Shown in pieces: positions 16,088-26,448 of a stretch of 64,000 bases of DNA (within the stretch, counting starts at the first letter, position 1; each line of letters opens with the position of its first letter). Both the position numbers and the translations under genes were made by a program. Source of the DNA: Bacillota bacterium (GTDB lineage Bacteria > Bacillota > Clostridia > Peptostreptococcales > Acidaminobacteraceae); the NCBI GenBank assembly GCA_020161295.1, contig JAIUOA010000003.1, forward strand, positions 186,001 through 250,000, in the 5' to 3' direction. The notes under the pieces were generated by a model. It saw nothing but the letters and a program-made list of their open reading frames with translations. It had not been told where the DNA came from and did no database searches.

Positions 16088-16651
16088 TTACCAGTCTTTC
16101 ATTTGTTCTTTTTTAAAGATCATAATGTAGAAGGTGGTCATGAGGACACCGTCAACCACATCAAACTGGTCTGGATACTTCGATAGCACCAACTCCTTAA
16201 AGCTCTGTTCTTCGAAGGGTTCTACCACTTCCTTAACTTTTTTGAAACCGATCTTCTCATAGCTTTTTTGAGCGCGATGATTAAAGTGGGCTACTCTAAG
16301 TTTCATGGTCTCTAGCGGATAATGTTCGAATACATAGCTTAAATAGCGTTTGAGAAGTACAGTGCCGAAACCCTCACTCACATGATTCGGATCTATGGCA
16401 ATTCCCAATTCAGCCGACCGACGAAACCAATTGATGTGTTTTAAAGTAACGAAACCAATAGGGTAATCCTCTAAAAACAAACCGTATACTTTACGTGTTA
16501 TCCATCGTTGCTTTGAAAAATACCAGGCATCAAACTCCACGCGATGCGTGTAAGGGAAGTTATACTGAAAGAATCTAGGATCCTCGTGCTTTCCCCATTT
16601 TGAAAATTCATAGGCATCTTTTCTCGTCAGTTTTCTGAATTCGAGTTCCAC
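16088..16651 (-). CDS. GNAT-family N-acetyltransferase
   Basis: 187 aa. Residues about 1-60 begin E-L-E-F-R-K-L-T-R-K-D-A, a usual GNAT opening. I-G-F-V-T-L and R-S-A-E-L-G-I-A-I-D-P form the central strands, G-F-G-T-V-L-L-K-R-Y-L the acetyl-CoA pyrophosphate loop, and N-H-R-A-Q-K-S-Y-E-K-I-G-F-K the RimJ/RimL-like end. The R-Q-x-x-G-x-G/A loop is kept only in part (S-E-G-F-G-T). Substrate unknown. Starts five bases after the dnaB stop codon, so it is co-transcribed with the helicase gene. Confidence 0.85.
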   Translation of the reverse strand: MELEFRKLTRKDAYEFSKWGKHEDPRFFQYNFPYTHRVEFDAWYFSKQRWITRKVYGLFLEDYPIGFVTLKHINWFRRSAELGIAIDPNHVSEGFGTVLLKRYLSYVFEHYPLETMKLRVAHFNHRAQKSYEKIGFKKVKEVVEPFEEQSFKELVLSKYPDQFDVVDGVLMTTFYIMIFKKEQMKDW

Positions 16652-16656
16652 ACGAC

Positions 16657-17988
16657 CTACCTCATTTGAGACGTATTTGCAAACTTCGTAAACTTACCAA
16701 GCCAAGCGAGGTACACTTTTCCAGTTTCACCATTTCTCTGCTTCGCAATGATGACCTCACCGATCCCCTTCAGCTTCTCATCTACGGTTTCCGGGTTATA
16801 ATACTCGTCACGATAAAGGAACATGACGAGGTCGGCATCCTGCTCGATGGCACCGGATTCACGTAAATCCGAAAGAATCGGGCGGTGATCCGCTCTGAGC
16901 TCAGAGGCACGGGAAAGCTGTGATAAGGCGATGACAGGGCAGTTCATCTCTCTGGCAATGCCCTTTAATGACCTCGAAATAGTGGAAATTTCTTGTTGTC
17001 TATTTTCGGATTTTCCGCCACCTGACATCAGCTGGAGGTAGTCGATCATGATGACATCCAGTCCGTGATTCATTTTAAGGCGTCGGCATTTACTGCGTAT
17101 TTCTGCGACAGTAATCCCCGGTGTATCATCGATAAAGATCTTAGCTTCGCCTAACTGAGCACTACTTCTGGCAAGCTTGAACCAATCGTCATCTTCGATT
17201 TGGCCTGTTCGAATATCCCCTATGGAAACGAGTGATTGCGCACTGAGGAGACGCTGAACGAGCTGGTCCGCAGCCATCTCTAAACTGAAAATGGCGACGC
17301 TCTTCTTCTCCTTCACCGCCGCATGCTGGCAGAGGTTTAAGGCAAAGGCTGTCTTACCCATGGAAGGACGGGCGGCGATAAGGATGAGGTCCGATCGCTG
17401 TAAGCCATTGGTCATATCATCCAGTGCATCGAAGCCCGTGGGAATACCCGTCAGTGCATTTGGGTCCTCATGAAGCTGCACGATTTTTTCGTAAGTGGTT
17501 TGAAGAATTTCTGAAATCGGCTGAAAGCCTTTCTTATCTCTATTTTGAGAGATTTCGAAAATACTGTTTTCCGCTGTTTCAATCAGATTTTCCACATCGT
17601 GAGAATCATAGCCTTTTTCAACGATTTCCGTGGAGGCCCTGATCAGTCGTCTAAGCATATATTTCTCATGGACGATTTTAGCGTGATTCGAAACATTTGA
17701 AATTAAGGTCCCCACATCGGAAAGCTCCGATAGGTATTCAAAACCACCTACTGCCTCTAAAAGCTGATTCTTCGTGAGTTCATCCGAAACGGTAATCAAA
17801 TCCACCGTATGCCCCTCTGAGAATAACCGCTTGATGGTTCTAAATATTTCTTTATGGGCTTCGTGATAAAATTCATCATCATGGCTGATGACATCCAGTA
17901 CATCACCGATGAGATCACTGTCTAAAAGCAGAGAACCTAGGACGCTCTGTTCCGCATTAATATCGTGTGGCATCGTTTTTAAGTTCAT
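16657..17988 (-). CDS. dnaB: Replicative DNA helicase DnaB
   Basis: 443 aa from ATG 17988, with AAGGAG ten bases upstream. A longer frame from 18012 has AGGAG only three bases from its ATG; the family usually begins just before the P-H-x-I-x-A-E-Q-S-V-L-G motif, seen here at about residues 7-18. The N-terminal helical domain is followed by the RecA-like motor: Walker A A-R-P-S-M-G-K-T, Walker B V-I-M-I-D-Y-L-Q-L-M, and Q-L-S-R-A-S-E with R-E-S-G-A-I-E-Q-D-A-D. It unwinds DNA at the fork as a hexamer. In many Firmicutes it follows rplI; here three genes separate them. Confidence 0.96.
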   Translation of the reverse strand: MNLKTMPHDINAEQSVLGSLLLDSDLIGDVLDVISHDDEFYHEAHKEIFRTIKRLFSEGHTVDLITVSDELTKNQLLEAVGGFEYLSELSDVGTLISNVSNHAKIVHEKYMLRRLIRASTEIVEKGYDSHDVENLIETAENSIFEISQNRDKKGFQPISEILQTTYEKIVQLHEDPNALTGIPTGFDALDDMTNGLQRSDLILIAARPSMGKTAFALNLCQHAAVKEKKSVAIFSLEMAADQLVQRLLSAQSLVSIGDIRTGQIEDDDWFKLARSSAQLGEAKIFIDDTPGITVAEIRSKCRRLKMNHGLDVIMIDYLQLMSGGGKSENRQQEISTISRSLKGIAREMNCPVIALSQLSRASELRADHRPILSDLRESGAIEQDADLVMFLYRDEYYNPETVDEKLKGIGEVIIAKQRNGETGKVYLAWLGKFTKFANTSQMR

Positions 17989-18035
17989 TTGCGATAGGCT
18001 CCTTAAAATCATTTTCTCCTATTATAACACGTTTA

Positions 18036-20408
18036 TCATCGCTTATGAACTTCAAACCATCTGAACTTGAGATACTGAATTTTTCCATTTCTCATTTTGT
18101 AATGCGCCTTAGCCGTCGCTAAAAGGTCAGTGGCTTCATCGATGCCCTTCATCAGCTGCGCCGGTGTGATTCGGTCAGGCTGATCATAGAGAATTCTTAA
18201 CCAGAGCTTTAATGTTTCGGTTTTTATATCTAATCGCTGGAATACCCTCTCCGGCTCGGTAAAGGCATACCCTCTCGACGCTGCTTCCATGGCGGCGATC
18301 GCATAGAGTAGCCTGATGGCGTATGCATGGGTATTTTTTCTTCTGAAGTATGTGATCGGAAGCTTCCTGATGATGACGATCGCCCCTGTCACGAAAATAA
18401 CGCTCAAGACAACCCATAACCACGTCCAATTGGTTTTCGTGTTAACCGTATCACCAGAGCCATTAAAATCGTTAAAATCGCCTCTGCCGCCATCCATTTC
18501 AGCTAACAGGTCATCGATATTCACGGATGGAATTTCCACAGGCTCGCCAGCCGCGTTCGTACTACCAGGGGTTTCATCTGTTTCAGCACTCAATAGTTCC
18601 TCAAGCGAAGGTGCTTGAACCTCAGACTCCTCTTCACTGTAAATCGGCGTACTTTCAAAGATGACCCACCCATAATCCTCTAGATAGACTTCAGCCCAAG
18701 CATGGGCATCTCTTTCTGTGACCTTGGAAAATTCACCATTTGGGTCAACTTCATTTGGATCGACTCTAAACCCTTCAACATAACGAGAGGGGAGTCCATT
18801 GGCACGGGCCATAATCGCTAGAGCTGAAGCAAAGTAAGTACAGTACCCTTTTTTCGTTTCAAATAAAAAGCTGGAAACGAAATCTCTTCTCTCCCAGTTG
18901 CTTAGCGGGGTTAAGCTGTAGGTGTAATTCTGGGATAAAAACTGAGTGATGATTTCCATTTTTTCATAGTCGGTTTCGCCGCGAGACCCTAAAGTCACAG
19001 CGAGCTCAAGTGTCCTCGGCTCGATGCGGTTTGATAGCTGCAGGTAGTCCACCTCTGTGGAAAAGAGGAAGTCGCGTCCTGTCGCATTAAAATTATAGTC
19101 GTCTAAGAACCTAACAAATGCACCCGCCTTATAAAACGCTTCATTTTCAGCAGAAACATAGACGCGTTCATTACCTAAGTCGGTGTTATAAAGTCCCATG
19201 GGCGAAAACAGTGTCACCGTTTTTGCTTCCTTACGATTTATCCGGATGCTCCCGTCGATACTTTCGTGCGCACCAGATTTAAGAAGGGCTACGTTGTCCT
19301 CCTCACTGAGGTAGTACTTGAAATTATTTTTATAGACGGTGCCATGGTTAAGCCATTTTAGACCATCATAGTGGTCCTTAATTGAAGCTTTCAGATACAC
19401 GGCCTTCTCGATTTTTTCATCAAACCTCACCCAAAAAATCGGCGTTTCCATGTTGATCGGACCTACCGGTCCACCTAAAATCTCTTCACTGGTTTGAAAA
19501 GGCGTTTCTTTCAGCGAGTACATCTTAAGTTGATCGCTCTCATACCCACTTCTCGCACCCCATAAATTCGGTGTGATCCAGTCCACCAGCATATTCACTT
19601 GCCTGATGGGGAAAAGCCAGGTAAAGGTGCCCGCCAATATCACGATGACGAAGCCTGTGAGCACACTGGTGAGCATCAATCGCCCCGTCCTATAATACGC
19701 CGTATTATAATCTGGATGAGCCTTTATGAGACGGTCATGGTGATCCATAATGAAGAACGATACCAAGCCGCCGAAATAAAGCCCAGGAATCAGCACGTTA
19801 AGATCGATGAACTGGTACCACAGCCACACGTAAAGCGCGATCGGGATGACGAACAGAATGCGTAGCCATCTCACATAGTAAAGCAATCCAAACAATAAGG
19901 AAAATAAAAACGAGACGAGTATGAGCAGATAAAACTCATAACGCTTATTCACCACGAGTTCGTTCCCCTCTATCAAATGGTCCACCAGTCGCGTTTGAAC
20001 AAGCCATTTACCAAAGACCACGACATTCTGATAATCGAAAAAGTCACGCATCTCATGGACCAAGGTCACGTTATGTCGTTTTTGGTCGTTAATCTGGCCT
20101 TCCGCTTGTGTCAATGACTGTGCACCACCAGACAGGATCAAATCCTGCTCTTTAATTTTACTGGAGGCCGATAATCCGTAGTCTAAGGCATAGATGCATA
20201 CAATCGTTAAAACGAGTACCGCAAACCCTCTAAGTGCCCATTTCCGATAGCGGATAAAGGCATAAATTAAACCATGGATTCCCGCTGTGACAACCGCGAA
20301 CAAAAACACATCCACGCGCAGCTTAATGAAATGGTTTAATGTCAGAATCCAGGATAATGTAATTAAAAACCCCGTGAGCCATTTTGTTAGATGCGATTTA
20401 TTGTCCAT
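18036..20408 (-). CDS. TgpA-type transmembrane transglutaminase-like protease
   Basis: 790 aa. About six hydrophobic helices occupy residues 1-260, then a large extracytoplasmic region containing a transglutaminase-core fold: the Cys in K-K-G-Y-C-T-Y-F-A-S, the His in D-A-H-A-W-A-E-V-Y and an acidic residue in F-E-S-T-P (Glu where many relatives have Asp). An acidic linker (about 600-650), another helix and a cytoplasmic DUF4129-like tail follow. It overlaps the DUF58 gene by 11 bases. The MoxR-DUF58-TgpA set is a recurrent trio, thought to work together on an envelope or assembly task; the substrate is unknown. Confidence 0.9.
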   Translation of the reverse strand: MDNKSHLTKWLTGFLITLSWILTLNHFIKLRVDVFLFAVVTAGIHGLIYAFIRYRKWALRGFAVLVLTIVCIYALDYGLSASSKIKEQDLILSGGAQSLTQAEGQINDQKRHNVTLVHEMRDFFDYQNVVVFGKWLVQTRLVDHLIEGNELVVNKRYEFYLLILVSFLFSLLFGLLYYVRWLRILFVIPIALYVWLWYQFIDLNVLIPGLYFGGLVSFFIMDHHDRLIKAHPDYNTAYYRTGRLMLTSVLTGFVIVILAGTFTWLFPIRQVNMLVDWITPNLWGARSGYESDQLKMYSLKETPFQTSEEILGGPVGPINMETPIFWVRFDEKIEKAVYLKASIKDHYDGLKWLNHGTVYKNNFKYYLSEEDNVALLKSGAHESIDGSIRINRKEAKTVTLFSPMGLYNTDLGNERVYVSAENEAFYKAGAFVRFLDDYNFNATGRDFLFSTEVDYLQLSNRIEPRTLELAVTLGSRGETDYEKMEIITQFLSQNYTYSLTPLSNWERRDFVSSFLFETKKGYCTYFASALAIMARANGLPSRYVEGFRVDPNEVDPNGEFSKVTERDAHAWAEVYLEDYGWVIFESTPIYSEEESEVQAPSLEELLSAETDETPGSTNAAGEPVEIPSVNIDDLLAEMDGGRGDFNDFNGSGDTVNTKTNWTWLWVVLSVIFVTGAIVIIRKLPITYFRRKNTHAYAIRLLYAIAAMEAASRGYAFTEPERVFQRLDIKTETLKLWLRILYDQPDRITPAQLMKGIDEATDLLATAKAHYKMRNGKIQYLKFRWFEVHKR

Positions 20409-21564
20409 AGGCCACTTCCATTAATTGATCGATGGTCGTTACTTTAATATTTCTATTTTGAATTCTTGTTAATAATTCTTTATCTTCTGGGCGCTTCATG
20501 GCAAAAGTGTAAATCATTAACTGTCCATGGTACCTGGAAATCACCTCTGCAAGCGCTTCAGTGATGTGAGGCGTAATGATGACCATCGTCTCACTCTTTA
20601 CTTGTGTCGCCTCATTAAGGTGTCGGTTCAAAAAATGATGAAATGCCGTATCTGAATCGCTTTCGAACTTGGTAAGCGCTTCCAGTATGCCCTGAAAATC
20701 ACCAGGGTCTGCACCTTCGAGAAGGGTATTATTTTGATCATTGATGATCAGCTTAAATTTCAATGACTCTTGGAGCACTTCGTTGACCAGTGACGCGCAG
20801 AAGGAAACCATTATCTCTTCCTTATCGCGGTCAAAGGATTCGGTATGCTCACCATCCATGAGGATAACGAGCTTGGTGCTAACGGTTTGTTCGAACTCCT
20901 TCGTATGCAGTTCTCCCGTTTTAGCGGTCAGCTTCCAGTGGATATTTTTCAGAGGGTCCCCTAACGTATATGGCCTGATATTGATGATGTTCGTACGGTC
21001 CTCGATGGTTCTTCTCGCGGATTTTAAAGTACCATAGAAATCCTGAGATTGTCTGTGTTTTTGCTTGAGTGGTAAAACCTTCGGATAAACCGTGATATCG
21101 ATGGGCTTGTTGAAATCGATTTGTCGTTTGTACATCATGAGTGGATCATAGATTGACACCTTCACCTGTCCCACACGATAATACCCTCGATATTTACAGA
21201 CGATCTCTTTAGAAAAATTGATACGATCAAAATTACCAAAATAAGCGATTTCCTTAAGGCTAGACTCCGTTCCCATGTTTTTATCCAGTTTGAACTCGAT
21301 TACCGCATGTGAGATTGGGACGAAGCTCGTATTAGAAATCTTATAATCGATGTTGATCTTATCTCCTGATCGGATGACATTTTCACTAGCATAATACAAA
21401 ATATATAAGTTGCGTTCGTTATGGCTGACGAGCAGATACATGGTCAGCCAGATCATTCCAGTGGTGAACAAAAAGTAGTAGATCGTTTTACCGCCTGATA
21501 GTAAAGCCAAGATCGCTAATAAAATCACTACTGTATATAGCACCCATTTAAATCCTTTTGTCAT
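20398..21564 (-). CDS. DUF58 domain protein
   Basis: 388 aa from the ATG at 21564, which has GGGGGGAG five bases upstream; 24 further codons of open frame lack a site. Two hydrophobic helices at the N-terminus, a beta-rich domain, then the DUF58 signature G-D-P-L-K-N-I-H-W-K-L-T-A-K-T (about residues 205-220) and a von Willebrand A-like end (V-I-L-M-D-G-E-H-T). It lies between the MoxR ATPase and the transglutaminase, overlapping the latter. Family members are believed to be clients or adaptors of MoxR ATPases. Confidence 0.88.
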   Translation of the reverse strand: MTKGFKWVLYTVVILLAILALLSGGKTIYYFLFTTGMIWLTMYLLVSHNERNLYILYYASENVIRSGDKINIDYKISNTSFVPISHAVIEFKLDKNMGTESSLKEIAYFGNFDRINFSKEIVCKYRGYYRVGQVKVSIYDPLMMYKRQIDFNKPIDITVYPKVLPLKQKHRQSQDFYGTLKSARRTIEDRTNIINIRPYTLGDPLKNIHWKLTAKTGELHTKEFEQTVSTKLVILMDGEHTESFDRDKEEIMVSFCASLVNEVLQESLKFKLIINDQNNTLLEGADPGDFQGILEALTKFESDSDTAFHHFLNRHLNEATQVKSETMVIITPHITEALAEVISRYHGQLMIYTFAMKRPEDKELLTRIQNRNIKVTTIDQLMEVAYGQ

Positions 21565-21598
21565 CGATGCTCCCCCCATTAGAAAGCTGGATACTGAA

Positions 21599-22516
21599 TT
21601 AGCGCACCACGCGTGGTACCTCCACGGAATCCACAATCTCTTGCAATAGTGTTTTTAGTCCTGTTCCTCTATAAAGCGCTTCCCCTTTTAAAATAAGACG
21701 ATGACCGATAACCACTTCAAATAGGCTACTGACGTCAGAGGCGATGACATAATCACGTCCCTCCAAATAAGCTTTCGCTTTTGCGCCATTAAACAAATGA
21801 ACCGATGCTCTAGGACTTGCCCCCAGCTTTATCGCCGGATGCTCACGTGTGGCTTTTACAAGCTTGACCACATATTGCTTAATTGCTGGGTCGACAAAAA
21901 CGGCTGACATTTCCTCCATGGCTTTTACGAGGTCCATTTTCGAAACGACTGCTTTGATCCCTTCCGGTTTTTCTTTTAAGGTGAGTATATCCACTTCTTC
22001 ATTTGTTGTTGGGTAGCCTAATGAAATTCGCATCATGAAGCGATCAAGCTGTGCCTCTGGTAGCGGGAAGGTCCCCTGTAGTTCTATAGGATTTTCAGTG
22101 GCGATAACTAAAAAAGGGTGCTCCAGTACAAGCGTACGGCCATCCATGGTAACCTGAAACTCTTCCATGGCTTCCAGTAAACTCGACTGTGTTTTCGGTG
22201 AGGTTCTGTTAATCTCATCCGCTAATAGGATGTTCGTAAAAAGTGGTCCTTCGTGAAAGATGAACTGTTCTTTTTCTTTTGAATAAACGGTGATCCCTAT
22301 GAGGTCCGACGGCATTAAATCTGGTGTAAACTGTATTCTACGATAAGTACAATCCAGAGCGGCGGCAAATGACTTTGCAAGTGTGGTTTTTCCGAGACCG
22401 GGTAAATCCTCTATCAGCACATGTCCCCCAGACAAAATGGCAATTAGGATGCTGTCGATCGCCGATTCTTTTCCAATCAACGTTTTTTTAATTTCACTCT
22501 TTACCAAATGTTGCAT
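21599..22516 (-). CDS. MoxR-family AAA+ ATPase
   Basis: 305 aa. Walker A G-L-G-K-T within E-D-L-P-G-L-G-K-T (about residue 40), Walker B L-L-A-D-E-I-N-R (about 95-102), sensor 1 A-T-E-N-P-I-E, arginine-finger region E-A-Q-L-D-R-F-M, and sensor 2 G-A-S-P-R-A: the complete MoxR signature. A cytoplasmic chaperone-like ATPase working with DUF58 proteins. Its C-terminal end and the DUF58 gene start are close, in one operon. An upstream promoter was not identified with certainty in the 188 bases before it. Confidence 0.92.
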   Translation of the reverse strand: MQHLVKSEIKKTLIGKESAIDSILIAILSGGHVLIEDLPGLGKTTLAKSFAAALDCTYRRIQFTPDLMPSDLIGITVYSKEKEQFIFHEGPLFTNILLADEINRTSPKTQSSLLEAMEEFQVTMDGRTLVLEHPFLVIATENPIELQGTFPLPEAQLDRFMMRISLGYPTTNEEVDILTLKEKPEGIKAVVSKMDLVKAMEEMSAVFVDPAIKQYVVKLVKATREHPAIKLGASPRASVHLFNGAKAKAYLEGRDYVIASDVSSLFEVVIGHRLILKGEALYRGTGLKTLLQEIVDSVEVPRVVR

Positions 22517-22563
22517 AACCCACCTCTTTTTCTGATTTTTCTGATAATTCCCCTTATAAAATA

Positions 22564-22583
22564 AGAAGATCTTTCGATCTTCT
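22564..22583 (-). terminator. Intrinsic terminator downstream of rplI
   Basis: AGAAGATC-TTTC-GATCTTCT; on the minus strand a GAAA tetraloop hairpin followed by TATTTTAT, about 120 bases after rplI and before the MoxR gene. Confidence 0.75.
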
Positions 22584-22704
22584 CATTTGTTTCTGTCGTT
22601 CCCTGTTGTCTAACATAATCATACCCTATTTTAAGCAGGATTTGCTTTAAGTTTTATTTATAATTCCTTTTTTGTATTACGTTTTCTTAGCAACTGATCT
22701 ATGT

Positions 22705-23151
22705 CTAACCTTCAACGACATGTACTTTGATCTGTGCGGATACCTTTGGGTATACTTTTATCTGGACATTAGTGGTTCCAAGTGTTCGAATTGGCTGATC
22801 CATAACGATTTTTTTCTTATCGATCTCCATTTTATAGACTTCTTTAATTTTATCAGACACGTCTTTATTCGTAATGGAACCGAAAAGGCGACCGCCTTCT
22901 CCTGCTTTTGTTTTAAAAGTCACTTCAAACTTGTTGATTTCTTCAGCAAGTGCTTTCGCATCCATAAATGCTTGCTCTTCCTTTTTAACCTTGTTTGCAT
23001 TTTGATGTTCAAGCTCTCTTACACTGCCGTCTGTCGCCTCTTTAGCAAGACCTCTCGGGATAAGATAGTTTCTAGCGTGTCCATCACTCGCATTAATAAT
23101 TTCCCCTTTTTTGCCAGTGCCTTTTATGTCTTTTAACAAGATGACTTTCAT
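22705..23151 (-). CDS. rplI: Ribosomal protein bL9
   Basis: 148 aa, normal length. N-terminal [17 protein letters not shown] and N-Y-L-I-P-R-G-L-A, a long central helix, then [12 protein letters not shown] of the C-terminal domain: unmistakable bL9. It binds 23S rRNA domain V. The start overlaps the gdpP stop by four bases. Last gene of the yybS-gdpP-rplI operon. Confidence 0.97.
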   Translation of the reverse strand: MKVILLKDIKGTGKKGEIINASDGHARNYLIPRGLAKEATDGSVRELEHQNANKVKKEEQAFMDAKALAEEINKFEVTFKTKAGEGGRLFGSITNKDVSDKIKEVYKMEIDKKKIVMDQPIRTLGTTNVQIKVYPKVSAQIKVHVVEG

Positions 23152-25136
23152 GATTTTGCCCCTTCCTTAAAGTATTGATCAATGCTATTGATTAAATTTG
23201 ATTTTACCATTTCAATATTCATACCGGTAAACTGGGCGCCAGCCACTTCTAAATGGCCGCCACCACCCAAACGTTCAAGAATGATTTGAACATTGATATC
23301 TCCCAGCGATCTGCCGGATATGAAAACCGTACCATCGGTCTTCTGAGCGATGACAAACGAGGCGTTTATTCCCTTAATATCCAGAAGATCATCTGCTGCT
23401 TGTGCAGCAATTAGCTGAATGCTTTCGCTTTGGATATCTGAGGTTGAGATGGCGATGTTATCGTTATACCTTATCGCCGTGCCGACGATGGCCGCTTTGT
23501 CGATAAAGGTTTGTAAGTCGTCCTGGAACAGCTGGCGTACACGTGTGGTATCTGCACCTTGTCGTCTTAAATAGGCAGCGGCGTCAAACGTACGCACGCC
23601 TGTTTTTAATGAGAAATTTTTCGTGTCGACTGTGATACCCGCTAATAATGCGTCCGCTTCCTCTTTATCGATGCGCTGTTTGTTTTCCATGTACTGATGA
23701 ATCTCTGTGACCAGCTCAGAGGTACTGGATGCATAAGGCTCCATATACTTTAAAACCGCTTTGTCGATAAACTCCGTACTACGTCTATGGTGATCGATCA
23801 GCACCACTCGGTCTGTGGCTTCGATAATCTCTGGACATTCTGTAAGACTTGGCTTATGGGTATCCACGACGACGACCATGGACTGGTCATCCACGAGTTC
23901 CAGTGCTTGTGCTGATGTGATGATCTTATATATCTCTTTGTCCTTGATGGTGTTATACACCATCTGAATGCCTTCATTGACCTCATTAAGAACGATAAAT
24001 GCCTCTTTACCTCGGTTGATGATGCATCGATAGACGCCAAGTGCGGAACCAAATGAATCCATGTCGGGTGATTTATGACCCATGACGAAAACCTTTGAGC
24101 TTTCATCGATTAACGATCTAAATCCATGTGCGATAACACGGGCTTTAACACGATTTCGCTTCTCTACGGCTTTCGTCTTTCCACCGTAAAACTCGAAGGT
24201 ATTCTTTTTCCGTATGACAGCTTGATCACCGCCACGGCCTAGAGCAAGCTCTAAACAGGCATAAGCATCCTCTTCCAGCGCTGCAGGTGTGGCGCCATTT
24301 ACACCGATTCCGATACTCAAGGTAACAGGAATTCTGTTACCGACATCTATTTCCCGGATTTCATCTAAAATTGAAAATCGCTTTGCCTCAAGATTTTCTA
24401 TAAATTTTGATTCGAATAAAACGATGTATTTGTCATTTTGATATCGTTTGATGATGCCATTCATTCGGGTTGCCCATAGATTAATGCGCTTTTCTATCTC
24501 AGAGCTTACAAATGGGATTTTATCTTCCTTCGTCTCATTCATAACGTCTTCAAAATTATCGACGTTGATCAATGCAAGAACGGGTTTCTCCTCATCGTAA
24601 TGTTTCTTAAGCTTCGTATAAGCCGTCACATCAAACCAATAGAGCATGATGACAGAATTTTGAGGATTATCGTCCTCTAAATTTACCATGTTGGCAAACA
24701 CGTTATAGGACTTATCGCCGATCCTAACGCCTTCTTGCTGTTCATTGTTTTTAAACTGTTCTAATATAAGCGTCGGTACCAGATTCAGTATACTTTTACC
24801 CATGACACTTTTTTCAGTGACCATATCCGTAAACTTCGAGTTATACCAGTTAATCTTACCATCAAAATCAATGACCACCAGTGGCACTGGCAAATTGAAC
24901 ACCGCATATCGCGCAGCGCTATCAATATTCGTAGAAATTGCTTCCACATATTTCTTCCATTTTCTCGCCTTTGCACGGTCAGTAAGCCAATTATAGACGA
25001 TTAAACCGATTAATAAGAAAAGGCCCAAAAATCCAAGCAGCAGATCAAAATAGGCAATACCTGCTACTAAAACACCGATAACGACTAAATATAGATTTGA
25101 GGTTTCTTTAAATGGATTGCCCATTTTATTTCCCAT
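23148..25136 (-). CDS. gdpP: Cyclic di-AMP phosphodiesterase GdpP
   Basis: 662 aa from the ATG at 25136 (GGAGG five bases upstream). Two N-terminal membrane helices (about 15-50), a PAS domain ([13 protein letters not shown]), a degenerate GGDEF domain without the GGDEF motif, as is normal in this family, then DHH/DHHA1: [27 protein letters not shown], and [13 protein letters not shown] near the end. All metal-binding acidic and His residues of the DHH domain appear intact, so it should hydrolyse c-di-AMP to pApA, lowering this second messenger of osmotic and cell-wall control. Confidence 0.95.
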   Translation of the reverse strand: MGNKMGNPFKETSNLYLVVIGVLVAGIAYFDLLLGFLGLFLLIGLIVYNWLTDRAKARKWKKYVEAISTNIDSAARYAVFNLPVPLVVIDFDGKINWYNSKFTDMVTEKSVMGKSILNLVPTLILEQFKNNEQQEGVRIGDKSYNVFANMVNLEDDNPQNSVIMLYWFDVTAYTKLKKHYDEEKPVLALINVDNFEDVMNETKEDKIPFVSSEIEKRINLWATRMNGIIKRYQNDKYIVLFESKFIENLEAKRFSILDEIREIDVGNRIPVTLSIGIGVNGATPAALEEDAYACLELALGRGGDQAVIRKKNTFEFYGGKTKAVEKRNRVKARVIAHGFRSLIDESSKVFVMGHKSPDMDSFGSALGVYRCIINRGKEAFIVLNEVNEGIQMVYNTIKDKEIYKIITSAQALELVDDQSMVVVVDTHKPSLTECPEIIEATDRVVLIDHHRRSTEFIDKAVLKYMEPYASSTSELVTEIHQYMENKQRIDKEEADALLAGITVDTKNFSLKTGVRTFDAAAYLRRQGADTTRVRQLFQDDLQTFIDKAAIVGTAIRYNDNIAISTSDIQSESIQLIAAQAADDLLDIKGINASFVIAQKTDGTVFISGRSLGDINVQIILERLGGGGHLEVAGAQFTGMNIEMVKSNLINSIDQYFKEGAKS

Positions 25137-25159
25137 ACACGCCTCCAACTTGCTCAGTA

Positions 25160-26122
25160 TCAGTGTTCGTTCTTTTGCTCTCTCAACTTTCTAATATCCA
25201 TTATCACATCAAAGAAACCTAAAAATGATAAATAGTTCATAAATCCTACGAATACAAGAAGAGCGATGACGATGATTGCTGGACCCTTTCCAGATCTACC
25301 TTTTAAAAAGTAATAGACGAGGGCCATACCCTGGATCGAAAAAACAGTCGTGAACAAGTAAGTGAAGTTGGCTGTTATCAAATGCTCATCTACAACTCCC
25401 ATTCTACCGAGCAAAAAGGCTACCACCATCATCCCCATACTGCCATACGCGAGATGCTTTGGATACCTAAATTGATCAAAGGGTTTCACCGGAACATGTT
25501 CAATATGGAGTCGCTTTAAAACCTGATGGGAAAACGCCAAATTGGCTGCGGCATAGAACATGGAAAACATCAGCATCAGCGCTGGCATGACCAATCGTAA
25601 TAGGTCAATCATTTCTTTAATGAGCTGCTCAGACTGTGCCGTTGCCTCAGCGGTATCGACGCCTAAGCCTTCAAATGCGGAATTAAGTCCAGCCTGAATT
25701 TCAGAGGACGTTTGAAATGATTCTTCTACGGTTTGAAGCAAAGTAACACCAGAAACATATTCGACGACGCCAAACGTCAAAGTAAACCCTATTGCTGCAG
25801 CAACCGTCCCCACAAGTAACGTCGAAAGGTTTGGCTTTTTGCGTTTCATCACGAGACCCATCGGTAATCCGACGATTAATCCCATCCCGCCTAGTGTTAA
25901 CCCGCTTAATAAGGAAACGACCACACTTGATAGTAGCATCCCCGTTATTCCAGAGGCGAGTACATAGAGGGGGCGATTTTTCATCGTGAGCACGATCATA
26001 GGAATCGGCAAGAATAGATTTAAAAGACTGCCTATAATCGGAATATAGAACGAACCGATGATCATAACAGCAAAGAGTGCTGCAAATAATCCAGCTTCGG
26101 TGATTTCTCTAGTTTTGTTCAA
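25160..26122 (-). CDS. yybS: YybS-like membrane protein (DUF2232)
   Basis: 320 aa. I place the start at a TTG (26122) because GGAGG lies five bases before it. The longest frame starts at 26209, inside the rpsR stop codon and through the terminator of the rpsR operon, which is unlikely. Start of protein: N-K-T-R-E-I-T-E-A-G-L-F-A-A-L. About eight hydrophobic helices follow, typical of DUF2232/YybS proteins found between rpsR and gdpP in Firmicutes. Function unknown; transport or membrane-scaffold roles are only guesses. Transcribed with gdpP and rplI. Confidence 0.85.
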   Translation of the reverse strand: MNKTREITEAGLFAALFAVMIIGSFYIPIIGSLLNLFLPIPMIVLTMKNRPLYVLASGITGMLLSSVVVSLLSGLTLGGMGLIVGLPMGLVMKRKKPNLSTLLVGTVAAAIGFTLTFGVVEYVSGVTLLQTVEESFQTSSEIQAGLNSAFEGLGVDTAEATAQSEQLIKEMIDLLRLVMPALMLMFSMFYAAANLAFSHQVLKRLHIEHVPVKPFDQFRYPKHLAYGSMGMMVVAFLLGRMGVVDEHLITANFTYLFTTVFSIQGMALVYYFLKGRSGKGPAIIVIALLVFVGFMNYLSFLGFFDVIMDIRKLREQKNEH

Positions 26123-26153
26123 TTGCGCCTCCAACAAAGTGTCATTACTAATG

Positions 26154-26159
26154 ATTATA
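26154..26159 (-). promoter_or_regulatory. Candidate -10 element of the yybS-gdpP-rplI operon
   Basis: TATAAT on the minus strand, 32 bases before the proposed TTG start and just after the rpsR terminator. The -35 region is only T-rich. Confidence 0.4.
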
Positions 26160-26171
26160 CCGCATAATCCG

Positions 26172-26202
26172 TAAAAAATAAACGCTGTCCGTTTGGACAG
26201 CG
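26172..26202 (-). terminator. Intrinsic terminator of the rpsF-ssb-rpsR operon
   Basis: CGCTGTCC-GTTT-GGACAGCG, an 8-bp perfect stem, followed on the minus strand by TTTATTTTTTAC. It begins seven bases after the rpsR stop codon. Confidence 0.9.
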
Positions 26203-26208
26203 CTTTCA

Positions 26209-26430
26209 TTAATCATTTACAAATGGTAAGAGTGCAATAATTCTAGCTCTCTTAACTGCGCTTGTAACCATTCTTTGGTGCTTAGCGCAAGTACCAGTTA
26301 CTCTTCTAGGTAAGATTTTACCTCTTTCAGTAAGGTACTTTTGAAGTTTTTTTGTATCTTTATAATCGATCGATTCTACTTTATCTTGACAGAAAGCACA
26401 ACCTTTTCTTTTTCTGCGTCTTTTGACCAT
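26209..26430 (-). CDS. rpsR: Ribosomal protein bS18
   Basis: 73 aa. Basic N-terminus [12 protein letters not shown], then [26 protein letters not shown]. This is the standard bS18 pattern; the cysteines (C-A-F-C plus C-x-K-H) correspond to a zinc-binding form. It pairs with bS6 on the 30S platform. Follows ssb closely in the usual order. Confidence 0.98.
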   Translation of the reverse strand: MVKRRRKRKGCAFCQDKVESIDYKDTKKLQKYLTERGKILPRRVTGTCAKHQRMVTSAVKRARIIALLPFVND

Positions 26431-26448
26431 TGGTTTTCCCTCCTTCTA

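Noticed and set aside
26123..26209. N-terminal extension of yybS to an ATG at 26209
   Set aside because: It would translate through the rpsR terminator; a TTG with GGAGG at proper distance fits better.
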